A DNA stretch of 64,000 nucleotides from Adiantum capillus-veneris (lineage: Eukaryota > Streptophyta > Polypodiopsida > Polypodiales > Pteridaceae). A program made the position numbers and the translations under genes. Below the pieces are notes generated by a model. That model was not told the origin of the DNA. It saw only the letters and a program-made list of their open reading frames with translations, and made no database searches. Positions 1 through 11,639 of this stretch are shown piece by piece. Numbering within the stretch: position 1 is the first letter of the stretch; every line of letters begins with the position of its first letter. The stretch spans positions 94,276,412-94,340,411 of the forward strand of contig CM043963.1 in assembly GCA_014529385.2 (NCBI GenBank), in the 5' to 3' direction.

Positions 1-277
1 GTAATTAGTTTAAGCTGGGATAGATTTAGCAGATTTTCCTCTCGATCACAACACATAGAGATTGAGGTAAGCTGGTTTGATATGCCCGTGTGGGCCTGCG
101 AGTTTTGGTTTCTACTTAGCCAAAATTGATACTTTAACCCAACAATGGGATTTTTTGGTACATATCTCAAGTTGTTAATTAGGTTACTTTATGCTTTATG
201 GTACTTGTAAAAGAAGAATTAGGGCCTGACAATATAGAAAAGCTATATTTGAAAAAATAACCTATGGGTTGAAATAG
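1..277. other. Intergenic flank, nothing recognised
   Basis: AT-rich sequence to the left of the duplicated flank. I see no long reading frame, no RNA gene and no repeat matching the rest of the window. Confidence 0.6.
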
Positions 278-768
278 GACACTTGGATCAAAAGGGGTAA
301 TGGCCTTTTGATCAAAATGATATATATATTAAATATCTATTTAAGGTCTTATAAAAATTGGGCTATATAGAAACCTTACATATAATTACTTCCAATAGAT
401 GGGATAATAAACTTTTTTAACGATAAAAACTAAAGAATTGAAAGACATGAACACTTTAGACAGTGGTTTTAAGTTAGAAACAACTAAAGAATTGAAAGAC
501 ATGAACACTGTAGACAGTGGTTTTAAGTTGTAAGTTGGACATGGATAACAAATAATATAGTCTGTTGACATTTGTAATACACATCCAAGGCTAACAAATC
601 CGTTGTCTTGTTTGAATGAATGCAGGTGAGGACTTTATCCTTTCTTGGAAATGTTTTTGGCTTCAAGCTATTGTCTGTCCAAGAGTACACTTGCTCTTAC
701 CACTTGGGAAGTAATTTTGTATTGGATCATTATCATTGTATACTAGAATGTAGCTTCATTCTCATATA
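278..768. repeat. Left half of a duplicated flank (paralogue at 43924-44378)
   Basis: This stretch matches 43924-44378 over most of its length, including shared blocks such as TTGTAAGTTGGACATG and ATGCAGGTGAGGACT. The match resumes at 28471, after the retrotransposon array. The array therefore sits inside one copy of a duplicated segment, while the other copy keeps the uninterrupted site. Function is unknown. It also holds a private 54-bp tandem duplication at 429-532. Confidence 0.75.
429..532. repeat. 54-bp tandem duplication
   Basis: Two adjacent units start with ACTAAAGAATTGAAAGACAT at 429 and 483. They differ at only a few bases. The paralogous flank near 44100 lacks the second unit, so the duplication is local. 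Confidence 0.8.
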
Positions 769-772
769 CCAT
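769..772. repeat. Target site duplication CCAT, left side of the array
   Basis: CCAT lies directly before the first TGAGG of the array and again directly after the last CA at 28467-28470. The empty paralogue has a single CCAT at 44379-44382. Four bases is one short of the usual five. The preceding A makes ACCAT possible if the end is read one base earlier. Confidence 0.75.
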
Positions 773-1038
773 TGAGGCGGTCCGGGATGGGTAACAAGAA
801 AGGCGACCTCTAAACATCTCTCAAGGCTCCCATGCTACTCAATTGGGGCTGGGGCAACCACAAGCAAGAAACAACAACAAACCCACAGCCAAACAAGTGA
901 AGGGGCACCACCTGGTTATGGTATGCGAACTAGGACGCAAGATAGATTTTGTCACACCCAAGAAGATGCACCACAAAACACACACAAGCAGTCTCACACC
1001 AAGAAACACACCAAATGGAGCAGAGAGAGCTAGAGCAA

Positions 1039-1141
<103 letters not shown>

Positions 1142-1867
1142 TAATGGAACTTGTGTAATACCTTGTTTGTGACTTGCAAATGGAGATGGTTCGTTATGAT
1201 GCTATCGTAGATCTTGTACAAAACTAACTCATGCTTAGTAAATGCTAAACATTGCTAGTACACACACATAGTCTTAGGGTGTGGGAGACCTCTCGCCACA
1301 ATACCCTCTTACAATGGACACAAAATTGGCAATCGAAACAGACTAAAACACTTTCGAAAACAAGATCAAACGATAGAAACTTAAAATACACGTCACCTTG
1401 AATTCATCAAACCGTATTCCACGAGTGGAAGGACAAAGATTTGAACGTTGAATCAGGTCTTTGATGCACCAAACCTCAATTTATTGATGATGGAGGAACA
1501 TATACAATAGTGGTTTTGAGATTTCCGAACTCACCCTCTCTCACTTGCAATGTATAGCTTGAAAGCTTCTCTCACACCAAAAGTGAAGCTCACAAAGTGG
1601 TTGCTATGTTTAAATCTCTACTCATGTATAGAGTGTTAGGGTGCTATGTGAGATATTGGAGGTCATTTACAAGAAGGAGAGGGGTCCATTTATAGGTTGG
1701 AGACCTCTCATTAAGATTGTTGGAAATCCTAATTTACAAGCTAACAAATGAAGATTATGATTTTTTCTGAATATCAAAACATTGCGGGCCTTCTTTGTCT
1801 GCTTGAGTCATCGATGTGGACTCAAAGAGAGCATTATTGATGGTAGATAAGGTGAAAGTAGAGTTTT

Positions 1868-1870
<3 letters not shown>

Positions 1871-1909
<39 letters not shown>
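1871..1909. repeat. (GA)n microsatellite in LTR 1, conserved position
   Basis: A GA run after the block TAAGGTGAAAGTAGAGTTTT. Equivalent runs occur at 7148-7222, 11292-11331, 23637-23677 and 27358-27411 in the other LTRs. Confidence 0.9.
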
Positions 1910-1911
<2 letters not shown>

Positions 1912-2458
1912 ACTATGCACATGAAGGCTTGAGGTGAGGTATCTTTTATGGTTAGGTCAATGGCTATTTTGTGTTAGTATGTTAGTGGTTAGTGTTAGTA
2001 GCTTGTAGTTAGTAGGATGGGATAAAATTACATGGCATATGCACTCAAGGTGCATTATATGATTTATACAATGATGAAAAGTAAGAGAAGGATAAGAATA
2101 TATACCATTTTGATGGAAACCACAAGATGGAAAGGAAAAGTTTTTACCTATCTCCTCCAGTGAATGAGCGATTGTAGAACTCTATCGATGTAGTTCTTGT
2201 GACCCTGGAAATGTTGAATTTGCCATGATGATAATCCTCCTTTTGTAGAGCTTGAGCTTGGTTATTTGCTGATTTTTTCTCTTTTTTGTGGAAGGATGAA
2301 GAGGTTATGGTAATATGAGTTTGATTTTAGAGAGAGAAATTGAGCTATATATGTGTAGAGATGATAATTTTGAGCTATGGAGTAAGGGAGAGATGGAAAT
2401 GGTGAAGAAGATGAAAGAAACCCTGAAAGTTGTAGGTTTGAGTGAGGGATGGAGAGAA

Positions 2459-2633
2459 ATGAGTGTGTGTGTGTGGAAAGGAGGTGAAAGAAGACTATGG
2501 GCTACTTGTGAGAAAAGTGGGCAGATTGGGGTCCACTAAAAAAATGAGTGTGTGTGTGTGTGTGGAAAGGTGGTGAAAGAAGACTATGGGCTACTTGTGA
2601 GGAAAGTGGGCAGATTGGGGTCCACTCAAAAAA
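2459..2633. repeat. Tandem duplication of about 85 bp in LTR 1
   Basis: Two adjacent copies start ATGAGTGTGTGTGTG and run through GGTCCACT. The other LTRs have one copy. A (GT)n run at the head of each unit could have promoted slippage. Confidence 0.85.
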
Positions 2634-3598
2634 TCCTATCTCACCGGTGGTAGCTCCAAAAATTATCAAAACTTTTGAGGTGATTACTCAGCTCTTGATG
2701 CACATTTTGTCTTGTAACCACCTCTTCAATTCGGAGTGGAGATAGACATGAAAAATTCCACCAAAATGCCTATTTTTCTTCACAAAAAAAGTCTTAAGTC
2801 GCCCCCACTTTTGTTGAATTTGCATAAAGTTCTAAAGGTAAGCCCCTCTTTGCATGAGAGCATGACTTAATAGATTCTTAGGGGTTTCAAAATATGCATG
2901 GTTATGGATTATGCATAAATATAATATATGGATATGATGGAAAAAAACACGCTAGTATATATAAACAATTCATGGAATCTAGAAGAGTGTGGCCTATATA
3001 TATAAAAAATAAATATATGAAAATATAGGGAATCAAATGAGGAGGACCCTCATCTGTTTTTAGTGATGTATATTTATTTACAAGAGGTAAGAAAATACCT
3101 TTAAGAAATAGAAATTTAGTGAAAGGCAATGACTGATGGTGAAAGGTATTTTTGAGGTTTTTCCTTGGAGTAGATTCACACCAAAAATAAGAGAAGCTTG
3201 CATGAAAATATTTTTATATGGAATAAAGAGTATGCAAAATGGTAAGAAAAAATTGTGGTAATGGTGAGTCAATGTACATAGCATACATAGGCAAATACCG
3301 CACACCTACGTAGAAATAATTTGGTAAATATCCAAATAATTATAAAAAAGCCCTAAATTTAGGCCTTATATACAATGAAATACGTACAGACAAATGGGTC
3401 ATAATATATATATATATATCTTTGTTTTTTGGTTCAACTAGCCCTAGATATGGGTCTTAAGGAGATATGGCGAAAGTCCCCTAACTCACACACGCCTATG
3501 TACAGTGAAAGGGTGTAGATAGCCACAATGTTTGGGTGATTTTGATAGGGTAAGGTTTCTCACAATGGAAATTTTGGATAGCCAAAAAGCAGCTATCA

Positions 3599-3611
3599 TT
3601 AGTCCCCCTAG
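3599..3611 (-). other. Polypurine tract, internal region A
   Basis: Reads CTAGGGGGACTAA on the minus strand, directly before the LTR start TGATAG. This is the expected place for plus-strand DNA priming. The same tract follows LTRs 2, 3 and 4. Confidence 0.8.
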
Positions 3612-3857
3612 ATAATCGTAATTCATTTGCCATTTATCCAATTGATTATTCACACATCTATACCATGTAGATCTTGTAACGTATGTCTTTCATCTTTCCT
3701 TAAGGACCTTTGCTGTATAATTAGAAAACCTTGTGTATTGTGAAAGGTTCTCTCCAAAGCCAATAGGATGATGTAATGAAGTGGTTGAGTAAACCTCCTC
3801 CATTAAAAAAAGTTTCCATAAGCACCCCCCAAGATCAAAGATCTTGAAATTTATTTC

Positions 3858-4463
3858 CTAGAGAGAGATGTATGGTATGGAATCACTTACTGATTTCGGT
3901 TGAAGAAACTTGTATCTCTTATTGCTATCCATCATTGCTTCTATCACTATGAATGTGATATAAAAGATAGGTTGCTCTTCCTTCTGTGTAAAGTTGATGT
4001 ATCTACTACAATCTTTAAGAGCTTGTATGAACAAATCTCTGAGTTGTAGCTGAGAAAATTCATTGAACGTGGGTAGGCTCATCAAGTCAAAACTTATATG
4101 ACCTTGATGATTTAGGAAATCTTGATCCCTGCTTCTAGCTGCTATTGGAAGATATTGCAGACAGTTTACCACATAAGTAGACAATAGACCAAATTTTCTA
4201 TTGCTTCCAACACCTTGGAAGATAATATATTTTGGTAAGGAAATACACAAGATCCACATGTAGCAATCTGTACATTTTTCATCTATGATGAAGACCAGAA
4301 GCATCACAATGTGCGACCTCCATACACCAAAGAACCAAATGAAGAAGGTTTGGAAACATCCGTTTTTCACCAAGTATTCATGTCCTCTTCCACTTAAGGG
4401 TATGGTGCCTTTGAAGGTATATGTGAAGAGAGGAGGAGTTGACTTTGAAGAGGTGAAACCCAA
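3858..4463 (-). CDS. Unrecognised second ORF of internal region A
   Basis: A 201-codon frame that lies downstream of gag on the minus strand and shares its phase. The gag stop TGA and about 18 codons separate it from the gag end. Residues 1-30 are hydroxyl- and proline-rich (SSKSTPPLFTY). A hydrophobic stretch follows near residues 40-65 (FFIWFFGVW, then MLLVFII) that could be a membrane segment. The rest is mixed, ending NKRYKFLQP. No pol motif is present. Related frames occur in internal regions B (short), C (broken) and D (open from 26158). It may be an accessory protein, or untranslated sequence that happens to stay open. No function can be given. Confidence 0.45.
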   Translation of the reverse strand: MGFTSSKSTPPLFTYTFKGTIPLSGRGHEYLVKNGCFQTFFIWFFGVWRSHIVMLLVFIIDEKCTDCYMWILCISLPKYIIFQGVGSNRKFGLLSTYVVNCLQYLPIAARSRDQDFLNHQGHISFDLMSLPTFNEFSQLQLRDLFIQALKDCSRYINFTQKEEQPIFYITFIVIEAMMDSNKRYKFLQPKSVSDSIPYISL

Positions 4464-4517
4464 TGTGAAGCTGATTGGGGCTTCAAAGTCTTGGCTTTTC
4501 TTGCCAAAGAGACCGTC

Positions 4518-5834
4518 TCATGAATGAAAAGCCACCCACAATACACCATTGCAGAGAATGATACCCTTTTGATAGTTTCCTTTTATGATCTTATTATTTT
4601 CTACTCTCCCATGTTCTTCATCCCCTTCTAAGCCCCCCCCTTGGGAACATTGGAACTCCACACATTGTACCGCTTCAAAGGTTGATGGATTACTTTTTGA
4701 TTTTGTGAAAACTTTGGCTTCTTTCATGATAGGTTCTTCTATGCTTAAGATACATGGGTAATACCAATGGCTTTCAACATCTTCAAACACTTCTTGAAGA
4801 TTATCCTCACATGGATTCAGCTCACACTCTTCTACTTTGTTTTGGAGTTGGCATTCCATGTACATAGTCATCTCTTTATGATCAATGTGGACTATGATCT
4901 CTCCACTTATGATTTTATCTTCTTCTCGACTCTCTTCTTTTAGACAAGACACACTCTCAAAACCTTCCATAGGATCAAGGTTACCTTCAATGTCTTCATT
5001 CTCCATAGAGTCATGTTGCACAAATGCTTCGTCTACTCGGACTAGAAATCGATCCTCCAAAAGGTTGGCTCCAAAACGTTGGATGTATATTGAATTATAC
5101 CCAACAACATTTGAGATATCTTGTGCCGATTGTTGCACGATTGTGATGGAGGTAGGAGAACGAGATGCCACATTTGAATCTACATCACACACTTTAGCAC
5201 TTGAATCATCAGTTGCCATGTAAACATCATCTTCAATATTTTTTTGAGTAGAAGGAAAGAAATACGGTAAAGGAGCCGATTCCTTGATTAAAACACTTTC
5301 TTGATGGTTGGTTCTTCCAGCATGATGGAAACCATTTTTGATGTAGAAGTACTTGTGAAACTTCCTTTGGGCAATAGTGACCGCTTCTTCAAAGGTAGAG
5401 GGTTCACTACTAGTAACCTTAGTCTTTAGGAAAGGAGACAAACCCAAAATAAATCGATCCATTTTTACATAGTCTAGAAATGTAGAATTAAATCCACATC
5501 CTACCCATTCACGAGAAAAAATCTCCTCATAAACATAGTAGTCTTCACGATGTTGTTGAAGTCTCCTCAATGAAGTCCATGCTTTCTCCGTTGTTGGAGC
5601 TTTAGAGAATCTGGTCTTCAAAGCTTTGGAAATTTGGGTATATCCATCTTGAATCTGAGAAGACATAGTCCAAAACGATTGCTCAACGTTGTCTCTAAGG
5701 CATAACAACAGAACGTCTCCTTTTTCAATAACATCCCTTTTACCAAGGATATTACAAATCATTCTAAAATCATCAGCATCTTCTTCTAAAATCCCAAAGA
5801 AGATTGGGATATCCTCAAAGGTATAGTGTGTCAT
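4518..5834 (-). CDS. gag: Retrotransposon gag protein, most intact copy of the array
   Basis: A 438-residue frame starting MTHYTFEDIPIFFG, about 295 bp downstream of the primer-binding site, where gag is expected. Residues about 45-165 look like the plant retrotransposon gag (capsid) domain: LCLRDNVEQSFW, then ISKALKTRFSKAPTTEKAW, LRRLQQHREDYYVYEEIF, and DRFILGLSPFLK. The C-terminal half is acidic and low in recognisable features, and I see no CCHC zinc knuckle. Gag forms the particle that packages element RNA in the cytoplasm. This copy is uninterrupted, while units B and C have stops and frameshifts and unit D has lost gag. Protease, RT and integrase are missing, so any mobility would need proteins supplied in trans. 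Confidence 0.75.
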   Translation of the reverse strand: MTHYTFEDIPIFFGILEEDADDFRMICNILGKRDVIEKGDVLLLCLRDNVEQSFWTMSSQIQDGYTQISKALKTRFSKAPTTEKAWTSLRRLQQHREDYYVYEEIFSREWVGCGFNSTFLDYVKMDRFILGLSPFLKTKVTSSEPSTFEEAVTIAQRKFHKYFYIKNGFHHAGRTNHQESVLIKESAPLPYFFPSTQKNIEDDVYMATDDSSAKVCDVDSNVASRSPTSITIVQQSAQDISNVVGYNSIYIQRFGANLLEDRFLVRVDEAFVQHDSMENEDIEGNLDPMEGFESVSCLKEESREEDKIISGEIIVHIDHKEMTMYMECQLQNKVEECELNPCEDNLQEVFEDVESHWYYPCILSIEEPIMKEAKVFTKSKSNPSTFEAVQCVEFQCSQGGGLEGDEEHGRVENNKIIKGNYQKGIILCNGVLWVAFHS

Positions 5835-6128
5835 AGCATATCAATGCTAGAATCACACAAAGGTTAGTTTCAAACAATCATTTTTTTTCATGACATCAAC
5901 TATTCACAAAAAGTCTTGAAAGGCCTTTCAACATGAATTCTAGATTCTTATGTGAAAATGTTTTTCCTTTCTTATGTTATGCTAATCCAAACCATACTCT
6001 AGATCAATTTTTGTTGTCTTGAAATTAAACTAGGTTATACAAGTTTTCATGATTCATACAATCTACTTGATTATGCTAAAATCCAAGAATTCATGCAATA
6101 CAAACAACAATAAGCACAAATTTGTCCT

Positions 6129-6142
6129 CAATGGGGGCACCA
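6129..6142 (-). other. Primer-binding-site-like sequence, internal region A
   Basis: TGGTGCCCCCATTG on the minus strand, four bases inside the LTR end CCTCA. A TGG start near the LTR end is the usual sign of a tRNA primer site. I cannot name the tRNA. The same 14 bases recur beside LTRs 3, 4 and 5. Confidence 0.7.
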
Positions 6143-6146
6143 AAAT

Positions 6147-7144
6147 TGAGGTGGTCAGGTGTGGGAAACAAGAGAGGCGATCTCTAAACACCTCTCAAGG
6201 CTCTCGTGCTGCTCAATTGGGGCTAGGGCAACTACAAGAAAGGAGCAAGAACAAACCCACATTGAAACAAGTGAAGGGACAACACCTTGTTATGGTATGC
6301 AAAGTAGGATGCAAGAGAGATCTTGTCACACCCAAGAAGATGTGCCACAAAACACACACAAGCAATCTCACACGAGGACACACACCAAATGGAGCAGAGA
6401 GAGTTAGAGCAAAGGGAAGAGAGAGCGAGAGTAATGGAACTTGACTTGCAAATGGAGATGGTTCATTATGATGCTATTGTAGAGCTTGTACAAAACTAAC
6501 TCATGCTTAGTAAATGCTAAATATTCCCAGCACACATACACAATCTTAGGGTGTGCGAGACCTCTTGCCACAATACCCTCTTACAATGGACACAAAATTG
6601 GCAATGAAAACACACTAAAACACTTTCTAAAACAAGATCAAATGATAGAAACTTAAAATACACGTCACCTTGGATTCATCAAACCGTATTGCACGAGAGG
6701 AAGGACGAAGATTTTAACGTTGAATCAGGTCTTTGATGCACCAAACCTCAATTTATTGATGATGGAGGAACATATACAATAGTGGTTTTGAGATTTTTGA
6801 ACTCATGCTCTCTCACTTGCAATGTGTATCTTGAAAGCTTTTCTCACACAAAAAGCGAAGCTCATAAAGTGGTTGCTATGCCTAAGTCTCTCCTCACGTA
6901 TAGAGTGTTGGGGTGCTATGTGAGATATTGGAGGTCATTTACAAGAAGGAGAGGGTCCATTTATAGGTTGGAGACGTGTCATTAAGATTATTGGAAATCC
7001 TAATTTACAAGCTAACAAATGAAGATTATGATTTTTTCTAAATATCAAAACATTGCGGGCCTTCTTTGTCTGCTTGAGTCATCGATGTGGGCTCAAAAGA
7101 GAGCAATATTGATGGTAGATAAGGTTAGAGTAAAGGTTTAAGGT

Positions 7145-7224
<80 letters not shown>

Positions 7225-8820
7225 CTATGCACATGTATGCTTGAGGTGAGGTATCTTTTATGATTAGATCAATGGCTATTTTGTGTTAGTATGTTAGTGG
7301 TTAGTGTTAGTAGTTTGTAGTTAGTAGGATGGGATACAATTACATGGCATATGCACGGAAGGTGCATTATATGATTTATACAATGATGAAAAGTAAGAGA
7401 AGGATTAGAATATAAACCATTTTGATGGAAACCACAAGATGGAAAGGGAATTCTCCACCTATGTCCTACAGCGAATAAGCGGTTGTAGAACTCTTTCCGT
7501 GTAGTTCTTGTGACCATGGAAAAGTTCAATTTTCCACGATGAAATTCCTCCTTTTGTAGAGATTGAGGTTGGTTAATTGTCGAGATTTTCTCTTTGTGTG
7601 AAAAGATGAAGAGGTTATAGTAATATGAGTTTGATTCTAGAGAGAGAAATTGAGCTATATGTGTGTAGAGATGATAATTTTGAGCTATGGAGTAAGAGAG
7701 AGATGTAAATGGTGAAGAAGATGAAAGAAGCCATGAAAGTTGTAGGTTTGAGTGAGGGTTGGAGAGAAATGAGTGTGTGTGTGTGTGTGGAAAGGAGGTG
7801 AAAGAAGACTATGGGCTACTTGTGAGGAAAGTGGGCAGATTGGGGTCTACTCAAAAAATCCTATCTCACCGGTGGTAACTCCAAAAATTATCAATATTTT
7901 TGAGGTGATTATTCAGCTCTTGATGCACATTTTGCTTTGTAACCACAACTTCAATTCAGAGAGGAGATGGATATAAAAAATTGCACCAAAATGCCTATTT
8001 TTCTTCACAAAAAAGTCTTAAGTGACCCCCTTTTTGTTAAATTTACATAACTCCAAAGATAAGCCCCTCTTTGCATGAGAGCATGACCTAATAGATTCTT
8101 AGGGGTTTCAAAATATGCATGGTTATGGATTATGCATAACTATAATATATGGATATGATGGAAAAAACTGGCTAGTATATATAAACAATTCATTGAATCT
8201 AGAAGAGTCTGGGCTATATATGTAAAAAATAAATATATGAAAATAAAGGGAATCAAATAACGAGGACCCTCATTTGTTTTTATTGATGTATATTTATTTA
8301 CAAGAGGTAAGAAAATACCTTTAAGAAATAGGAATTTAGTGAAAGGCAATGACTGATGGTGAAAGGCATTTTTGAGGTTTTTCCTTGGAGTGGATTCACA
8401 CCAAAAATAAGAGAAACTTGTATGAAAATATTTTTATATGGAATAAAGAGTATGAAAAATGGTAAGAAAAAATTGTGATAATGGTGAGTCAATGTACATA
8501 GCATACATAGGTAAATAACACACACCTAGGTAGAAATAATTTGGTAAATACCAAAATAATTATAAAAAATCCCTCTATTTAAGCCTTATATACAATGAAA
8601 TACTTACACACAAATGGGTCATTTTTTTTTCTTAATTTTGTTAGTTCAACTAGCCTAATTATTAGCTAGCTGAGGGTTTTAAAGAGATATGGCAAAAGTC
8701 CCGTAACTCACACACGCCTATGTACAGTGAAAGGGTGCAGATAGCCACAATGTTTGGGTGATTTTGATAGGGCGAGGTATCTCACAATGGAAATTTTGGA
8801 TAGCCAAAAAGCAGCTATCA
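6147..8820 (-). repeat. LTR 2 of the array (2674 bp)
   Basis: Runs from TGAGGTGGTC to AGCTATCA on the plus strand. It has a primer site on its left and a polypurine tract on its right, so it serves as 5' LTR of unit A and 3' LTR of unit B. It carries the longest copy of the conserved GA tract. Confidence 0.85.
7148..7222. repeat. (GA)n microsatellite in LTR 2, conserved position
   Basis: A GA run of about 75 bp at the place that holds about 40 bp in LTR 1. Confidence 0.9.
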
Positions 8821-8833
8821 TTAGTCCCCCTAG
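8821..8833 (-). other. Polypurine tract, internal region B
   Basis: CTAGGGGGACTAA on the minus strand, directly before the LTR 2 start. Confidence 0.8.
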
Positions 8834-8911
8834 ATAATGGTAATTCATTTGCCATTTATCCAATTGATTATTCACACATCTATACCTTGTAGATCTTGTA
8901 ACGTATGTCTT

Positions 8912-9195
8912 TCATCTTTCCTCAAGGACCTTTGCTGTATAATTATAAAACCTTGTGTATTGTGAAAGGTTCTCTCCAAAGCCAATAGGATGATATAATG
9001 AAGTGGCTGAGTAAACCTCCTCCATTAAAAAAAGTTTCCACCCCCCAAGATCAAAGGTCTTGAAATTTATTTCCCAGAGAGAGATGTATGGTATGGAATC
9101 ACTTACTAAATTCGGTTGAATAAACTTGTATCTCTTATTGCTATCCATCATTGCTTCTACCGCTATGAATGTGACATAGAAGATAGGTTGCTCTC
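8912..9195 (-). pseudogene. Second ORF, C-terminal remnant in internal region B
   Basis: Encodes only the end of the second ORF (QPIFYVTFI through NKRYKFIQP). The central part and the end of gag are deleted. The join falls in the words GDEEHGR of gag and QPIFY of ORF 2, and the two are now in different frames. Confidence 0.6.
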
Positions 9196-10416
9196 CCATG
9201 TTCTTCATCCCCTTCTAAGCCCCCCCCGCCCCCCCAGGAAGGTTGGAACTCCTCACCTTGTACCGCCTTAAAGGTTGATGGATTACTTTTTGATTTTGTG
9301 AAAACTTTGGCTTCTTTCAAGATAGGTTCCTCCATGCTTAAGATACATGGGTCATACCAATGGCTTTCAACATCCTCAAACACTTCTTGAAGATTATCCT
9401 CACATGGATTCAACTCACACTTTTATACTTTGTTTTGGAGTTGGCATTCCATGTACACAGTCATCTCTTTACGATCAATGTGGTCTATGATCTCTCCACT
9501 TATGATTTCATCTTCTTCTCGATTCTCTTCTTTTAGACAAGACACACTCTCAGAACATTCCATAGGATCAAGGTTACCTTCAATGTCTTCATTCTCCATA
9601 GATTCTTGTTGCACAAAATCTTCGTTTACTCGGACTAGAAATTGATCCTCCAAAAGGTTGGATGTATCCATTAGTGAATCATCCCCAACACCATTTGAGA
9701 TATCTTGTGCCGATTGTTGCAGGATTGTGATGGAGGTAGGAGAACTAGATGCCACATTTGAATCTCTATCACACAGTTTAGCACTTGAATCATCAATTGC
9801 AATGTAAACATCACCTTCAATATTTTTTGGAGTAGAAGGAAAGAAATACAGTAAAGGAGCCAATTCCTTGATGAAAACACTTTCTTGATGGTTGGTTCTT
9901 CTAGCATGATGGAAACCATTTTTGATGTAGAAGTACTTGCGAAACTTCCTTTGGACAATAGTGATTGCTTCTTTAAAGGTAGAGGGTCCACTACAAGTAA
10001 CCTTAGTGTTTAGGAAAGGAGACAAACCCAAAATAAATTGATCCATTTTTACATAATCTAGAACTGTAGATAAAAGCCACAACCTTCCCATTGACGAGAA
10101 AAAATCTCGTCATAAGAATAGTAGTCTTCACCATGTTGTTGAAGTCTTCTCAATGAAGCCCATGATTTCTCCGTTGTTGGAACTTTAGAGCATCTGGTCT
10201 TCAAAGCTTTGGAAATTTGGGTATATCCATCTTCAATCTGAGAAGACATACTCCAAAACCATTGCTCAGCGTTGCCTCTAAGGCATAGCAACAGAAAACT
10301 CATTTTTCAATGTCATCCCTTTTACCAAAGATATGACAAATCATTCCAAAATCATCAACATCTTCTTCTAAAATTCCAAGGAAGATTGGGATATCCTCAA
10401 ATGTGTAGCGTGTCAT
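9196..10416 (-). pseudogene. gag: Gag pseudogene, internal region B
   Basis: Aligned with the intact gag at 4518-5834, it keeps the same start (MTRYTFEDIPIFLG), the LRRLQQHGEDYY block and the FILGLSPFL block. It is split over three frames, with a stop shortly after the DDIEK segment and a shift near 10060. The C-terminal end is cut off by the deletion that joins it to the ORF 2 remnant. A G-rich minus-strand run near 9220-9237 differs in length from the intact copy. It cannot make a full protein. Confidence 0.75.
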
Positions 10417-10709
10417 AGTATCTCAATGCTAGAACCACACAAGGTTAGTTCCAAACAATCATTTCTTTTCATGACATCAACTATCCACACAAAGCCTTGA
10501 AAGGCCTTTCAACATGAATTCCAAATTCTTATGTGAAAATGTTTTTCCTTTCTCATGTTATGCTAATCCAAACCATATTCTAGATCAATTTTTGTTGTCT
10601 TGAAATTAAACTAGGTCATATAAGTTTTCATGATTCATACGATCTACTTGATTATGCTAAAATTCAAGCATTCATGCAATACAAACAACAATAAGCACAA
10701 ATTTTTCCT

Positions 10710-10723
10710 CAATGGGGGCACCA
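10710..10723 (-). other. Primer-binding-site-like sequence, internal region B
   Basis: TGGTGCCCCCATTG on the minus strand, four bases from the end of LTR 3. Confidence 0.7.
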
Positions 10724-10727
10724 AAAT

Positions 10728-11289
10728 TGAGGCGGTCCAGGGCGGGCAACAAGAGAGGCGTGTATTTTAACTTTCTAAAACAAGATTAAATGATAGAAAC
10801 TTAAAATACACATCACCTTGAATTCATGCAACCGTATTGCACGAGTGGAAGGAGGAAGATTTGAACGTTGAATCACGTGTGTGATGCACCAAACCTCAAT
10901 TTATTGATGATCGATGAACATATACAATAGTGGTTTTGAGTCTTTTGAACTCACGCTCTCTCACTTGCAATGTATAGCTTGAAATCTTCTCTCACACAAA
11001 AAGTGAAGCTCACAAAGTGGTTGCTATGCCTAAGTCTCTCCTCACGTATAGAGTGTTGGGGTGCTACATGAGATATTGGAGGTCATTTACAAGAAGGTGA
11101 GGGGCCTATTTATACGTTGGAGACCACTCATTAAGATTATTGAAAATCCTAATTTACAAGCCAATAAATAAGGATTTTGATTTTTTTTGAATATAAAAAC
11201 ATTGCGGGCCTTCTTTGTCTGCTTGAGTCATGGATGTGGGCTCAAAAGAGAGCATTATTGATGGTAGATAAGGTGAAAGTAGAGTTTTA

Positions 11290-11333
<44 letters not shown>

Positions 11334-11611
11334 ATATAATTATAAAATACCAAAATAATTATAAAAAATCCCTATTTTTAGACCCTATATACAATGAAAT
11401 ACTTACACACAAATGGACCATAATATATTTCTATTTTTATTTTTATTTATTAATTTGGTTCAAGTAGCCCAATTACTAGCTAGTTGAGGGTTTTAAGGAG
11501 ATATGGGAAAAAGTCCCCTAACTCACACACGCCTATGTATAGTGAAAGGGTGAAGATAGCCACAATGTTTGGGTGATTTTGATGGTGAGGTATCTCAGAA
11601 TGACAATTTTG
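10728..11611 (-). repeat. LTR 3 of the array, larger part, internally deleted and split
   Basis: Starts TGAGGCGGTC. Compared with LTRs 1, 2 and 4 it lacks about 430 bp after AGAGAGGCG (near 10760) and about 1.3 kb after the GA run (near 11331). It stops at TTTTG, where the CACTA element begins, and resumes at 20016 for its last 25 bases. The last three bases here (TTG, 11609-11611) are the CACTA target site. Confidence 0.85.
11292..11331. repeat. (GA)n microsatellite in LTR 3, deletion endpoint
   Basis: GA run at the conserved LTR position. The right side of the run abuts sequence that lies about 1.3 kb further on in LTR 2, so it marks one end of a deletion. Confidence 0.85.
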
Positions 11612-11624
11612 TACTATAAGAGGT
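11612..11624. repeat. Left terminal inverted repeat of CACTA copy 1
   Basis: TACTATAAGAGGT. The expected first base C is T, and a second C to T change sits at position 6. Bases 11609-11611 and 20016-20018 are the TTG duplication. Confidence 0.85.
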
Positions 11625-11639
11625 TGTGTGCTCTTGTGA

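Noticed and set aside
4885-5223. Plus-strand ORF of 112 codons
   Set aside because: It is the antisense shadow of gag, which has the domain match and the right position.
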